Counted from the first letter of the stretch, positions 16,137 to 24,846 are shown. The stretch: DNA of 46,657 bases from Marivirga sp. (GCF_024636815.1 NZ_JAGXGF010000105.1:1-46657), one strand, 5' to 3'. Program-made: numbers and translations. The notes: a model not told the origin generated them from the sequence alone.

Positions 16137-16919
16137 ATGAAGCATTTTGAGGAAGTAAAATCCTTATTGGATGAAAAGTACGACTTGTATAACCGTCCAG
16201 ATTTTATTGCGGAGGATCCAGTCAGTATTCCACATTTATTTACTAAAAAGCAGGATATAGAAATTTCTGCTTTTTTTGCTTCTATTCTAGCTTGGGGTCA
16301 GCGAAAAACCATCATCAATAAATGCAAGGAGTTGATGGCTATGATGGGCAACAGCCCACATGAGTTTGTATTAAATCATTCTGAAAATGATTTAAATGAT
16401 TTGATGCATTTCAAGCATAGAACTTTTAACGATATAGACACCCTTTATTTCATTCATTTCTTTAAAGAATTTTATCAAAAACATGAGAGCCTGGAAGATG
16501 CCTTTCTGTTAGGGAAATCTTCTGATACTGAATTCATGAAACAAAGTATCATGGCTTTTCATCATTTCTTTTTCTCATCCGAAATCGCTCCCCAGAGAAC
16601 ACGCAAGCATATCGCTACTCCTGATCGAAAGTCAGCCTGTAAAAGGATCAATATGTTCTTGAGGTGGATGGTTAGGCAAGATGATAGAGGTGTAGATTTT
16701 GGAATTTGGCAAAAAATTAAACCTGCTGATTTAATTTGTCCTTGCGATTTGCATGTTGACAGAGTAGCTCGAAAACTAGGTTTAATCCAAAGAAAGCAAA
16801 CCGATTGGCAAACCGCTGAAGAATTAACCAAGACCTTAAGGAAAATGGATGCTAATGATCCTGTGAAATATGATTTTGCACTTTTTGGGCTTGGGATTAC
16901 GGAGGGATACGGTAAATAA
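16137..16919 (+). CDS. TIGR02757 family protein (DUF2400)
   Basis: The 260-residue protein matches a conserved Bacteroidota family of unknown function (TIGR02757/DUF2400). Recognisable blocks are DPVSIPHLFTKKQDIEISAF, FFASILAWGQRKTIINKC, MFLRWMVRQDDRGVDFGIW and CPCDLHVDRVARKLGL. The family has a helical organisation and a DLHV..VAR..GL segment that recalls helix-hairpin-helix DNA glycosylases, so a DNA-related role is possible but unproven. It follows the LysM gene by two bases and is probably co-transcribed. A dispersed-repeat-like sequence lies downstream, between this gene and convergent xseA. Confidence 0.88.
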   Translation: MKHFEEVKSLLDEKYDLYNRPDFIAEDPVSIPHLFTKKQDIEISAFFASILAWGQRKTIINKCKELMAMMGNSPHEFVLNHSENDLNDLMHFKHRTFNDIDTLYFIHFFKEFYQKHESLEDAFLLGKSSDTEFMKQSIMAFHHFFFSSEIAPQRTRKHIATPDRKSACKRINMFLRWMVRQDDRGVDFGIWQKIKPADLICPCDLHVDRVARKLGLIQRKQTDWQTAEELTKTLRKMDANDPVKYDFALFGLGITEGYGK

Positions 16920-16986
16920 TTAGTAATTAATAATTTGATAATTAGTGATTTAGATTTCAATGCAATTAACAAACAGATTTATATAC

Positions 16987-17100
16987 TAACCACAAAGGAC
17001 ACGATGCTTTTCACTAAGTTCCACTAAGTTGTAAAATTTAAATAGCCTTAGGCTATTCCTTCGTGTTCTTTGTGAAATCCTTAGAGGAACTTTGTGGTTA
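16987..17100. repeat. Palindromic CACAAAG-type intergenic repeat
   Basis: The 114-bp element begins TAACCACAAAG (16987-16997) and ends CTTTGTGGTTA (17090-17100), a perfect 11-bp terminal inverted repeat. Inside, CACAAAGGACACGATG (16991-17006) also pairs with CTTCGTGTTCTTTGTG (17059-17074) at 14 of 16 positions. There is a tandem CACTAAGTT/CCACTAAGTT pair (17012-17030) and a central palindrome AATAGCC-TTA-GGCTATT (17041-17057). Similar 'CACAAAG/GACACGAAG' units recur in many bacterial genomes as dispersed intergenic repeats. It fills the gap between two convergent genes and could act as their terminator. Confidence 0.7.
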
Positions 17101-17133
17101 AAATGAGTAGCCTTAAGCTGTTTTTTGCATTAT

Positions 17134-18378
17134 CTAATCTCTTTTTCCAGTAGATTCTACTGTACTTTTAACATCCTGCTTAGCGGTAATAGTCTTCAGT
17201 TCATCTCCTTTTTTAAGCTTTTGCCCCATGATGCTTTTACCGTTCAAGCTTGTATAGGAATAGCCTTTTTTGAAAACTGTTTCCGGATTGATTAATTCCA
17301 GTGTTTTTTCGTAAATCTCTAACTTCTGATTTGTGTTTTGGAGGTTTTTTCGAACATCATATTGCAACTTCTGCTGATAACGACTTAAATGGTTTTCAGC
17401 TTTATTAAAATGCTTTTTTAAGGCATAGCGCATGGAGTGTTTTCTGTCACTCAGTTTGTGTTGCTCTTTTTCTACTTTTTGGTTGAGGTGAGCTAGGATG
17501 TTCTGTGCTGCAAGGTTAATTTTTTCTTCATAAATCCTCATGCCTCTGATTAAAAATTCAGCAACAGCAGTCGGAGTTTTTAATTTAGAATGTGATACTA
17601 AATCACAAATAGTTTCATCCCTTTCGTGACCAATCCCCGTAAAAACTGGCAGAGGAAATTGTGCAATATGAGAAGCTAGCTCATAATCATCAAAGCAATC
17701 CAAATCCACCTGAGCTCCACCACCACGAATTAGAACGACTGCATCAAAATTTTTCATCTGCTCATGGATTTGATGTAAGGCCGAAATAATGGTCTGAGCA
17801 GCTTTATCTCCCTGCATAGTGGCTACGAATAGTTTGCTATGCAATTTATAGTGGTAATCGTTATCTAAGATTTGATTCATAAAATCACCATAACCCGCTG
17901 CAGATTCAGCACTGATGATGGCAATGCGCTGAGGAACCAAAGGCAAAGTATGGCTTTTGTTCATATCAAAAACGCCATCTTCTTTTAGTTGAGCAATAAT
18001 CTCTTGTTTTTTTCTCGCCCTTTCGCCCAAGGTGAAATTAGGGTCAATATCTTTTACGTTAAGACTTAAGCCATATACCTCATGAAATTGTATTTGGACA
18101 TTTGCCAAAACCGTCATGCCTGCTTTCAAGTTTTCTCCGGTGATGGATTGAAACCAGGCACTTATGCTTCTGTAACTATAAGACCATATGGTGGCTCTAC
18201 TCTTGGAAAGCAATTGATTGCTTTCTTCATCTTTTTCAACAAATTCAATATAGCAATGTCCGTTCCGTGCTTCTCTTAACTCACCAATTTCTGCTACTAC
18301 CCAATAGGAAGGTTCCAACTGAGTATTAAGCGTATCTTTAATTAATAAATTGAGGTCTGTTAGAGAAATGTGCTGCAT
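17134..18378 (-). CDS. xseA: Exodeoxyribonuclease VII large subunit XseA
   Basis: XseA is the catalytic subunit of the single-strand-specific nuclease ExoVII. The 414-residue protein has an N-terminal OB fold (about 1-110, WVVAEIGELREARNGHCYIE) and the catalytic domain with IAIISAESAAGYGDF, VVLIRGGGAQVDLDCFDDYE and VFTGIGHERDETICDLV. A long helical region (about 280-380) where XseB subunits normally wrap follows, and then a short beta C-terminus. Its ATG overlaps by one base the stop of a 58-codon gene (TAATG at 18380-18376). No xseB-like small gene is next to it: the downstream side holds only a repeat and the upstream small gene encodes a membrane protein. The small subunit must therefore be encoded elsewhere. 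Confidence 0.95.
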   Translation of the reverse strand: MQHISLTDLNLLIKDTLNTQLEPSYWVVAEIGELREARNGHCYIEFVEKDEESNQLLSKSRATIWSYSYRSISAWFQSITGENLKAGMTVLANVQIQFHEVYGLSLNVKDIDPNFTLGERARKKQEIIAQLKEDGVFDMNKSHTLPLVPQRIAIISAESAAGYGDFMNQILDNDYHYKLHSKLFVATMQGDKAAQTIISALHQIHEQMKNFDAVVLIRGGGAQVDLDCFDDYELASHIAQFPLPVFTGIGHERDETICDLVSHSKLKTPTAVAEFLIRGMRIYEEKINLAAQNILAHLNQKVEKEQHKLSDRKHSMRYALKKHFNKAENHLSRYQQKLQYDVRKNLQNTNQKLEIYEKTLELINPETVFKKGYSYTSLNGKSIMGQKLKKGDELKTITAKQDVKSTVESTGKRD

Positions 18379-18554
18379 TATGGTTGCACGTTTTGAATGT
18401 TCTTAACTACATCCTTTATGATAAAAAAAAGTACTATGGAGAAACTAACAATAGAAAACCAAAACATGAAACGCTTGTTGGCATAGGGAACTTCTTCCTC
18501 ACTTTCTTTATCTGCAAAAAGCCAATCGTAAAATTTCTCTATGGTTTTACGCAT
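18378..18554 (-). CDS. 58-residue single-pass membrane protein, unknown family
   Basis: This gene is shorter than common ORF cut-offs. The minus strand reads MRKTIEKFYDWLFADKESEE, then EVPYANKRF and a hydrophobic helix MFWFSIVSFSIVLFFII (about residues 30-46), ending KDVVKNIQNVQP. The start ATG (18554-18552) overlaps the Usp stop and its own stop overlaps the xseA start, each as TAATG, so it is locked into a translationally coupled trio. That double coupling is the main evidence that it is real. The charged N-terminus probably faces the cytoplasm if the positive-inside rule applies, though both flanks carry lysines. It does not look like XseB. I do not recognise the family. Confidence 0.75.
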   Translation of the reverse strand: MRKTIEKFYDWLFADKESEEEVPYANKRFMFWFSIVSFSIVLFFIIKDVVKNIQNVQP

Positions 18555-19477
18555 TATAATTCTTTTAGAAATTCCAGAAAGCCTGCATTTTTTCCTTTTG
18601 GTCTGACAATCATTAATGGAATGTCATTGTCTAGTTGTATTAATCTTTCTGCTATGCTTCCTAAGAAAAAAGCTGTAGTAGAAGTTCTGCCTTTTGCACC
18701 AATGATTATAGCATTAGCATTTAATTCGTGGGCTTTTTCAACCATGTCTGTTGTAACATCCTCATTTGTATCTTGAGAATAAACCGCATTTATTTTGATT
18801 TCTTTTGTATCAATTTTGCTAATAAACTTCTTGTAATTTTTCACCGCATTTTTCCGCATTACTTCCGTAAATTCCTCAAAAGATTTTCCAGTATAATGAT
18901 ATCCGGTAGGGACTGTAAATACGTTTTGAATGGTGATTTCAGTAGCGTTTTGATTACTACGAGCAATGTTGATAGCTTCTTCCAAAGCTAACTTTGAATA
19001 GTCAGAAAAATCGCTCGGAACCAATATTCTATCCATCTTTGGACTAGTGCCCTCAGGGATAATTAATAAGCTACATGCTGCTCTTCTAGCCAATCTTTGA
19101 GAAAGTGCACCGCTCTCATTTGCTTTCTCCCTTCTGCCCATCACGATAAGATCTATATCCTTTTCTTTCGTGAATTTCAATATACTATCGGCAATCTTTC
19201 CATTTAAAACATTAAAGTGGAACTTAGTATTATGTTCTCCAGTTGAAAATTTTGCTACCTTTTTTTCCATTTCGGTTTTCCTTTCTTTGATGGCATTTTC
19301 CACCATATCGGGAAACTCTTTCAGTACTTCTTTAGGAACATATAGGTTTTTAATAACATTTACAAAATAAATATCTTCTACGGCCGGAGCATTGGCTAAG
19401 AAATCTGCAAACTCCACCATAGTTTGATCTAACTCACTTAAATCTAATCCTATTATTACTTTTTTTATTGGGTACAT
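18554..19477 (-). CDS. Tandem-domain universal stress protein (UspA family)
   Basis: The 307-residue protein contains two UspA domains (about 1-145 and 148-292). The first begins IKKVIIGLDLSELDQTMV, the second MDRILVPSDFSDYSKLAL. The second domain keeps the ATP-binding signature G-x2-G-x9-G-S (GAKGRTSTTAFFLGS), so it probably binds ATP. The first has the related but altered GRREKANESGALSQ, so it probably does not. Such proteins support survival in stress and stationary phase; the molecular role is open. It is first in a three-gene coupled unit with the 58-residue membrane protein and xseA. Confidence 0.93.
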   Translation of the reverse strand: MYPIKKVIIGLDLSELDQTMVEFADFLANAPAVEDIYFVNVIKNLYVPKEVLKEFPDMVENAIKERKTEMEKKVAKFSTGEHNTKFHFNVLNGKIADSILKFTKEKDIDLIVMGRREKANESGALSQRLARRAACSLLIIPEGTSPKMDRILVPSDFSDYSKLALEEAINIARSNQNATEITIQNVFTVPTGYHYTGKSFEEFTEVMRKNAVKNYKKFISKIDTKEIKINAVYSQDTNEDVTTDMVEKAHELNANAIIIGAKGRTSTTAFFLGSIAERLIQLDNDIPLMIVRPKGKNAGFLEFLKEL

Positions 19478-19501
19478 AAGGGTATAATCTGAATTCGGTT
19501 A

Positions 19502-19509
19502 CAAAGGTA
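19502..19509 (-). promoter_or_regulatory. -7 promoter box for the Usp-xseA operon
   Basis: On the minus strand this reads TACCTTTG, a perfect match to TAnnTTTG, 25 bp before the Usp start codon. The -33 element is poor (GTTTAG upstream). Transcription would begin near 19496. Confidence 0.5.
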
Positions 19510-19550
19510 CAAACACTAATATCTAAACTAATTAAAAAATGCAATAAAAA

Positions 19551-19901
19551 TCACTCAGCTTCTTGTTTTTCCTTTTCTTCTTCAAAAGCAAGCATTTGAT
19601 CTTCGTGGTAAAATTTTTGAAGCTTACGTTTAAGTTTGAAATAACGAATCAAACCATAAACGATCATGAGAAAACTTATACCAAATGATAAATAGGCTAA
19701 CCATTGTATTGTTTGCAAACTCTCCATTTTCAAAAAGGCTATTCCACCTAAGATTAAATATAGACTTGTTCGGATATAGGCAAAGAGTGTCCTTTCGTTT
19801 GCTAATGTAGTTCTCTCTAAAGCTAAAAAGTCTCTTAAGATAATTTTTTCCCTGTTTTTGTAATCAGGAACTATCTTAGGCATTCTTATTTTTTTCATCA
19901 T
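19551..19901 (-). CDS. DUF202 (YidH-like) small membrane protein
   Basis: The 116-residue protein carries the DUF202 signature ALERTTLANERTLFAYIRTS (about 27-46), followed by two predicted membrane helices (SLYLILGGIAFLKM and WLAYLSFGISFLMIVYGLI) and a charged, Glu/Lys-rich tail. DUF202 proteins are small inner-membrane proteins of unknown function. It lies upstream of the Usp operon with 73 bp between and divergent from the CHAT gene across 128 bp. Confidence 0.9.
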   Translation of the reverse strand: MMKKIRMPKIVPDYKNREKIILRDFLALERTTLANERTLFAYIRTSLYLILGGIAFLKMESLQTIQWLAYLSFGISFLMIVYGLIRYFKLKRKLQKFYHEDQMLAFEEEKEKQEAE

Positions 19902-20029
19902 ATTAAAAAATTGGTCAGAAATTAAACTTCTTGAGTTTGATTATGGATATATCACTAATTATTTTACTTATTTTTATGAAAATTGTTCATTTTTATTAGC
20001 ATTAACAAAAACAAAACTAATTTTTAGCC

Positions 20030-22870
20030 ATGTCATTTTTCTTAAAAGTAATTGTCAGAATTTTTTTCTTTCTTTCATTATTCTTGTTCACGCAAAAATC
20101 CATCGCACAGTTTGGAGTTGGAAATGTTCTGAAAAAGCAAGCAGAAAAGTTAGTGAAAGATAAATTAGTTGAAAAAACGGAAGAAAAACGAGAGAGTTAT
20201 GATACACTTTCTTTCAACTATGCTATCGCATTTTTGGATAAAACAGAATCATTTGAAAATCAACAAAAGGGAGAAGGCTTAATCAAGACAGCGAATTTCC
20301 TTTTACGAGATGATGAACCCCAGACTGATTTGGAGGCCGCTCGTGATATATATGATTTTGGCCGCCTAAATTATAATATGGGCAATCAATTCATGGCGGA
20401 AACAAATTTGAAGTTGGCTAAACTTAAATATGAACAAATTTCCGGCACTAATGAGCCCAATTATTTAAAAAGCATTGGCTTATTAGGTTTGCTCTATAGT
20501 GATATGGGTCGTTATACTAAGGCAGAAGAATTTACTCAAAAAGCTTTAGAAGGTTGGGAAAAACTGCAAGGAGAAGAAAGTATAGGATATTTGGCCGAAT
20601 TAAATAATTATGCGGTGCTTCAAATTAATTTGGGAAATTTTATTGAAGCAGAAAGAATTATCCAACAACTGGGAAGAAAACTGAATGCGGAAAAGGAAAA
20701 TGAAATGCTTCCTTATGCTATCTACCTAAATAATGAAGCTATTTTAAATCAATATATGGGTAGGGTAGATGAGGCTTTGGGTTTGATGAGAGAGTGCTCA
20801 GATATTGCTAAAGAAAGTTTGACAGAGAAAAACAGTACATATCTTCAATTTTTGACTAATAAAGCTATTCTAGAACAGGAAAATGGAGATTTAGAAACTG
20901 CAGAAAATACGTTCCAGCAAGTACTCGATTTACAGGAAAGTAGATTAAAACTTAATGCTAAAAATGACCCTGACTATGCCCATATGAAATCCAACATTGC
21001 GGCATTGTATGTAGAAAAGGGCGAGTATGATAAAGCGGAAGAGGCTTTAAAGCTGGCATTGGAAATATATCAGGATAAGTTCGGAGCAGAACATTTGACT
21101 ACAGCAGGTACTCAATCCGATTTAGGTAATCTATACCGCTTTTTAGGTGAGAATGAAAAAGCTGAGCCATTATTGCAATCAGCACTATATACCCGAGAAA
21201 GAAAATTATCCAAAACACATCCTAAGGTTGTGAAAAGCCAGGAAGATTTGGCTCTATGGTTTTGGGCTAATGGCCAGATAGAATCAGCGAATAGTTACTT
21301 TAAAAGAGTGATGGAAACTAGTAAGGAATTTATAAAAGATTATTTCCCTGCATTAAGTGAGGCTGAAAAAACGAAATATTGGGAACAACTGAAACCACGA
21401 TTCTTCCGATTCTATAATTTTGCTTTAGAAAATCATCAGGAATATCCAGAGTTGTTAGAAGATTTTATGCGCTACAGATTATCTACCAAGGGGATTCTAT
21501 TAAGTGCTTCTACAGCTTTAAGAAATGCTATTTTTAGCCAAAATGATGAGGAATTGACCGCGCTTTATGAGCAATGGTTGGATCAAAAACAGCAACTGGC
21601 CAATGCTTATGCTTTAAGTGATGAAGAAATTAAAGAACAGTCACTCAATGTAGATTCTCTGGAGAATGCTACCAATCAAACTGAAAGGGAATTGTCTGTT
21701 AAATCAGAAGCCTTTTCAAGTGCTTATGAAGGTAGAAATACGGATTATAAAGCTCTTTTTAATAAGTTGAAAACAGGTCAGGTGATAGTTGAAATTGTAC
21801 AATATCCGATTTATGATAAGCAATTGACTTCTAAAAATGCCTATGCTTATGTGATATTGAAGAAGGGGCAGGAAAAACCTAGCATTATTATTAATAAAGA
21901 AGGAAATCTATTAGAAAACAGATATTATTCATATTACAATAATGTCATCAATCAAAAAATGAAAGATGATTATTCCTATGCTCAATATTGGAAGAGTTTA
22001 GAAAATGAAATTGGTAATGCGAGCAGAATATATATTTCTCCCGATGGAATTTACAATCAGGTCAATATGAATACCTTGCAACAGCCGAATGGAAAATATT
22101 TGATTCAAGATCATGATATTCGCTATATCGGTCATCCAAATGATATATTATTTGAAAAATCAGCTCAATCTGCTGGCCAGCAAACAGCCTTCTTAATGGG
22201 AGATCCTAACTTTAATAGTCAAAGTATTGCGCAATTGCCAGGCACGAGAAAAGAAATACAGGAAATTTCAAAATACCTTTCGCCTAGCATGAAAATGCAA
22301 AAATACCTAAGCAACGAAGCCAATGAATCGAATTTAAAGCAAGTTCAATCTCCTAAATATTTGCATTTGGCAAGCCACGGTTACTTTTTAGAGGATAAAC
22401 AAGCAAATGACAATTTGTTCGGGGTGCAGTTGCAGTATATAAGACAAAATCCACTGTTGCGTTCAGGCTTATTGTTGACCGGTGCTGGGGCAGAAGAAAG
22501 TTCAGGAAGTTCACAATCTTTTAATCAGAGTGATAATGGATTTTTCTCCGCATACGAGGCCATAAATCTAAATTTGAATAATACAGAGATGGTAGTGCTT
22601 TCTGCTTGTGAAACGGGTAAAGGAGATGTGAAAGCGGGAGAGGGCGTTTATGGTCTACAAAGAGCCTTTATTGTGGCAGGTGCTGAATCACTGGTTATGA
22701 GTTTATGGAAAGTTGATGATACCGCCACTCAAAAATTAATGTCAGGATTTTACAGGGAAAATGTACAAGGTAAAGCCATACCAGATGCTTTTAGATCAGC
22801 ACAATTGGCAATGCTAAACGAATATAAACACCCTTACTACTGGGGAGCTTTTATAATGTTTAGTAGGTGA
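20030..22870 (+). CDS. TPR-repeat protein with C-terminal CHAT (caspase-like) peptidase domain
   Basis: The 946-residue protein starts with a signal-like hydrophobic helix (about residues 5-25, ending IAQFG). It has TPR repeats over about residues 95-440 (for example YLKSIGLLGLLYSDMGRYTK, TAGTQSDLGNLYRFLGENEK), a helical linker and a CHAT domain over about 590-946. The clan CD His-Cys dyad is intact: His783 in HLASHGYFL and Cys860 in VVLSACETGKGD. The typical GVYGLQRAFIVAGAESLVMS and LWKVDD segments follow. Family knowledge says CHAT proteins are proteases or protease-like modules regulated by their repeats. The signal sequence points to action in the periplasm or outside, so a cytoplasmic defence role is less likely. 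It stands alone, flanked by DUF202 and a repeat region. Confidence 0.9.
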   Translation: MSFFLKVIVRIFFFLSLFLFTQKSIAQFGVGNVLKKQAEKLVKDKLVEKTEEKRESYDTLSFNYAIAFLDKTESFENQQKGEGLIKTANFLLRDDEPQTDLEAARDIYDFGRLNYNMGNQFMAETNLKLAKLKYEQISGTNEPNYLKSIGLLGLLYSDMGRYTKAEEFTQKALEGWEKLQGEESIGYLAELNNYAVLQINLGNFIEAERIIQQLGRKLNAEKENEMLPYAIYLNNEAILNQYMGRVDEALGLMRECSDIAKESLTEKNSTYLQFLTNKAILEQENGDLETAENTFQQVLDLQESRLKLNAKNDPDYAHMKSNIAALYVEKGEYDKAEEALKLALEIYQDKFGAEHLTTAGTQSDLGNLYRFLGENEKAEPLLQSALYTRERKLSKTHPKVVKSQEDLALWFWANGQIESANSYFKRVMETSKEFIKDYFPALSEAEKTKYWEQLKPRFFRFYNFALENHQEYPELLEDFMRYRLSTKGILLSASTALRNAIFSQNDEELTALYEQWLDQKQQLANAYALSDEEIKEQSLNVDSLENATNQTERELSVKSEAFSSAYEGRNTDYKALFNKLKTGQVIVEIVQYPIYDKQLTSKNAYAYVILKKGQEKPSIIINKEGNLLENRYYSYYNNVINQKMKDDYSYAQYWKSLENEIGNASRIYISPDGIYNQVNMNTLQQPNGKYLIQDHDIRYIGHPNDILFEKSAQSAGQQTAFLMGDPNFNSQSIAQLPGTRKEIQEISKYLSPSMKMQKYLSNEANESNLKQVQSPKYLHLASHGYFLEDKQANDNLFGVQLQYIRQNPLLRSGLLLTGAGAEESSGSSQSFNQSDNGFFSAYEAINLNLNNTEMVVLSACETGKGDVKAGEGVYGLQRAFIVAGAESLVMSLWKVDDTATQKLMSGFYRENVQGKAIPDAFRSAQLAMLNEYKHPYYWGAFIMFSR

Positions 22871-22920
22871 ATTTTTAGGATGAGTAAAAATGCTCAATTT
22901 GTAATGTCGGGTCAACTAGG

Positions 22921-23093
22921 ACACCCCCCCCCCTTCGCCCCCCTCAAGGGGGGAGTCGCACCGATTTGCAATGACTTTTTAATTTAATACTATTCCATTT
23001 TTTTATAAGTTTCGAAAAATGTGATAAAACTTGTTCATTTTTGGTGATATAAATCTTTGAGAACTATCCCCTGGAGGGGATTATAGGGGTGTT
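22921..23093. repeat. REPIN-like pair of inverted GC-rich palindromes with a C10 tract
   Basis: The left unit is ACAC10 (ten C, 22924-22933) then CCCCCC-TCAA-GGGGGG (22938-22953). The right unit is ATCCCC-TGGA-GGGGAT (23066-23081) followed by ATAGGGGTGTT to 23093. In reverse complement the right unit reads AACACCCC...ATCCCCTCCAGGGGAT, the same plan as the left, so the two are inverted copies about 110 bp apart. Such paired palindromes are typical of REPIN elements mobilised by RAYT transposases; none is encoded here. The 354-bp gap 22871-23224 holds nothing else that I can support except a CATCTTTG box at 23185-23192 that may serve plsC. Confidence 0.6.
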
Positions 23094-23224
23094 GGTAGCT
23101 CTAGATAAAATGGTAGATATCTTTGTTTATTAGTGTCTAGCCATATATTTCCAATAAAATTAAGCCTAAAACAGGAAATTTCAGCATCTTTGTTCTTACA
23201 AATAATAATTTTATTACAGAATAA

Positions 23225-23947
23225 ATGCTGAAATTTTTCCAATTCATCTATACCATTTGGGCACTACTGGTTTTTCATGTTTTCATGATCATCCTTTTTC
23301 CTGTATTCATAATTCCATCACTAATTTCAAAAAAAGGGAGTAAGTTAAGCTTTAAAGCTATTCGATTATGGTCTTTTCTGTTTAGCTTTTTTAATCGTAT
23401 CATTTATAAAGTTGAAGGAAAGGGACACTTCAAAAAAGGTCAGAATTATGTGATTATCTCTAATCACACCTCATTTCTAGATACGCCTGCCATTCCTCAG
23501 GCAATTGATGCTCCTTTTAAAGCTTTAGCAAAAAAGGAATTGACTAAGATTCCGATTTTTGGAATAATAATTAAGACTATTACTGAAGTAGTGGACAGAT
23601 CTAATCCTCGAAGCAGACAAAAAAGTAAAGACCGATTGAATGAAGTACTGGAAAACGAAAATTCTATTTTGGTATTTCCTGAAGGTACTATGAACCGAAC
23701 GGATAAGCCACTTCAAGGCTTTTATGATGGAGCTTTTAGAATAGCCATAGATGCACAAGCCCCAATTTTGCCAGTTGTGATAAAAGGTGCAGCTAAACTG
23801 ATGAAGCCCAGTAGTTTCCTAATGAAGCCAGGTACCGTAAATGTTAAGGTGCTGGAGCCAATTATTACCGAAGGGATGAATCAAAAAGATTTACCTTATT
23901 TGAAGGCAAAAATAGTAGAGGTAATGCAGGCAGAACTTCTAAAATAA
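23225..23947 (+). CDS. plsC: 1-acyl-sn-glycerol-3-phosphate acyltransferase (PlsC family)
   Basis: This enzyme adds the second acyl chain to lysophosphatidic acid, giving phosphatidic acid at the inner membrane. The 240-residue protein has one or two N-terminal hydrophobic helices (residues 5-35) and the acyltransferase blocks NHTSFLD (His81, Asp86 of the NHx4D motif), KKELTKIPIFG, VFPEGTMNR and PILPVVIKG. Length and block order are standard. Related enzymes acylate ornithine lipids or hemolysin-like substrates, so the acceptor is inferred. It is preceded by the REPIN-like region. Confidence 0.9.
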   Translation: MLKFFQFIYTIWALLVFHVFMIILFPVFIIPSLISKKGSKLSFKAIRLWSFLFSFFNRIIYKVEGKGHFKKGQNYVIISNHTSFLDTPAIPQAIDAPFKALAKKELTKIPIFGIIIKTITEVVDRSNPRSRQKSKDRLNEVLENENSILVFPEGTMNRTDKPLQGFYDGAFRIAIDAQAPILPVVIKGAAKLMKPSSFLMKPGTVNVKVLEPIITEGMNQKDLPYLKAKIVEVMQAELLK

Positions 23948-24141
23948 GAAGCCAATTTAATTTTATAATAAATTTAGTATTCTTTTTGAACTTGTTCATT
24001 GGTTCTTGTAAATACTTTATTAAGCATTTCTTTGAGCCTGAAAATTTCAAATATGTATTTTTTTCCGGTTGTTAGCTTAATTCGTTATCTTTTTCAGGTG
24101 GTAATTTTAGTATAATTCTGTATCTTAGTCATATACAATTC

Positions 24142-24846
24142 ATGATGTGTCGACCTGTTTTAAGCTTTCTGATTTTAGTTATATTTCTTTCCACTTTTAT
24201 TTCTTGCGAAATCAGAGAAACAATATTTAAGCCCGAGTGTAAGGGTGATTGTGCTGTAGTCGTGGGGCATATTTTTACTGGGGACGGAAATGAACCAGTA
24301 AAAAATGTGACCTTGAAAGTGAGATGGTACGATTATGTAGTAGGAAATTTTATTAAGTCAAAAATTTTAGCCATCACTAAGACTGATGATAGTGGTTCCT
24401 ATTTGTTGAAGTTTAAAGCTGAAAATGAAGGGCATTACGAAGTTATTATTGAAAATAACGAAGACTATTTCAAATTACCCGATAAAGACTTTCATCAATT
24501 TAGTTTGCCCCAGTTAAATAATGATAGCATATTAGTTATAGACTATGTAATGCCATATAATACTAAATTGATTATTGAATTTGAAGAGTTTGAAAATGTA
24601 GAAAATTATTATTTACTAAGTATTTTGTTCCCTTTAGGTGTGAATTTTGAGCATGCAAGTGGGTACAGTCTTTCTTGGAGTTCCAGCAAAAGTGAATTTA
24701 TGCATAAGATAGATGTCGCTGCAGAGGTACCAATTTTTTTAGTAAAAACAACTGTTATAAATGACTCTACCTATATATACGACTACGATACAATTTCTGT
24801 CCCCAGGCATGAGACACAAAAATATAATTTAGAATTTGATCAATAA
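24142..24846 (+). CDS. Predicted lipoprotein with Ig-like/carboxypeptidase-regulatory-type domain
   Basis: The 234-residue product begins with a lipoprotein signal ending FLSTFISC (Cys about 22). The mature part opens with two further cysteines (PECKGDC) and a segment resembling CarboxypepD_reg/CNA-B-like beta-sandwich domains: GHIFTGDGNEPVKNVTLKVR then TDDSGSYLLKF and HYEVIIEN. The C-terminal 90 residues are beta-rich without recognisable motifs. MM at the start means the ATG could be 24142 or 24145. A TATCTTAG box (24121-24128) is a possible -7 element. Function unknown; envelope location inferred. Confidence 0.7.
   Translation: MMCRPVLSFLILVIFLSTFISCEIRETIFKPECKGDCAVVVGHIFTGDGNEPVKNVTLKVRWYDYVVGNFIKSKILAITKTDDSGSYLLKFKAENEGHYEVIIENNEDYFKLPDKDFHQFSLPQLNNDSILVIDYVMPYNTKLIIEFEEFENVENYYLLSILFPLGVNFEHASGYSLSWSSSKSEFMHKIDVAAEVPIFLVKTTVINDSTYIYDYDTISVPRHETQKYNLEFDQ

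Noticed and set aside
16987-17100. CRISPR-like repeat array
   Set aside because: The CACTAAG units are adjacent without unique spacers, only two copies are present, and the element is a palindrome with terminal inverted repeats.
18384-18776. 130-codon plus-strand frame between xseA and Usp
   Set aside because: It covers the 58-codon gene on the other strand, which has TAATG junctions on both sides and a clean membrane helix; it also runs into the Usp domain.
20030-22870. Defence island around the TPR-CHAT protein
   Set aside because: Neighbours are DUF202, Usp, plsC and lipoproteins; there are no CRISPR, gasdermin-like, STAND or reverse transcriptase genes, and the N-terminus looks exported.
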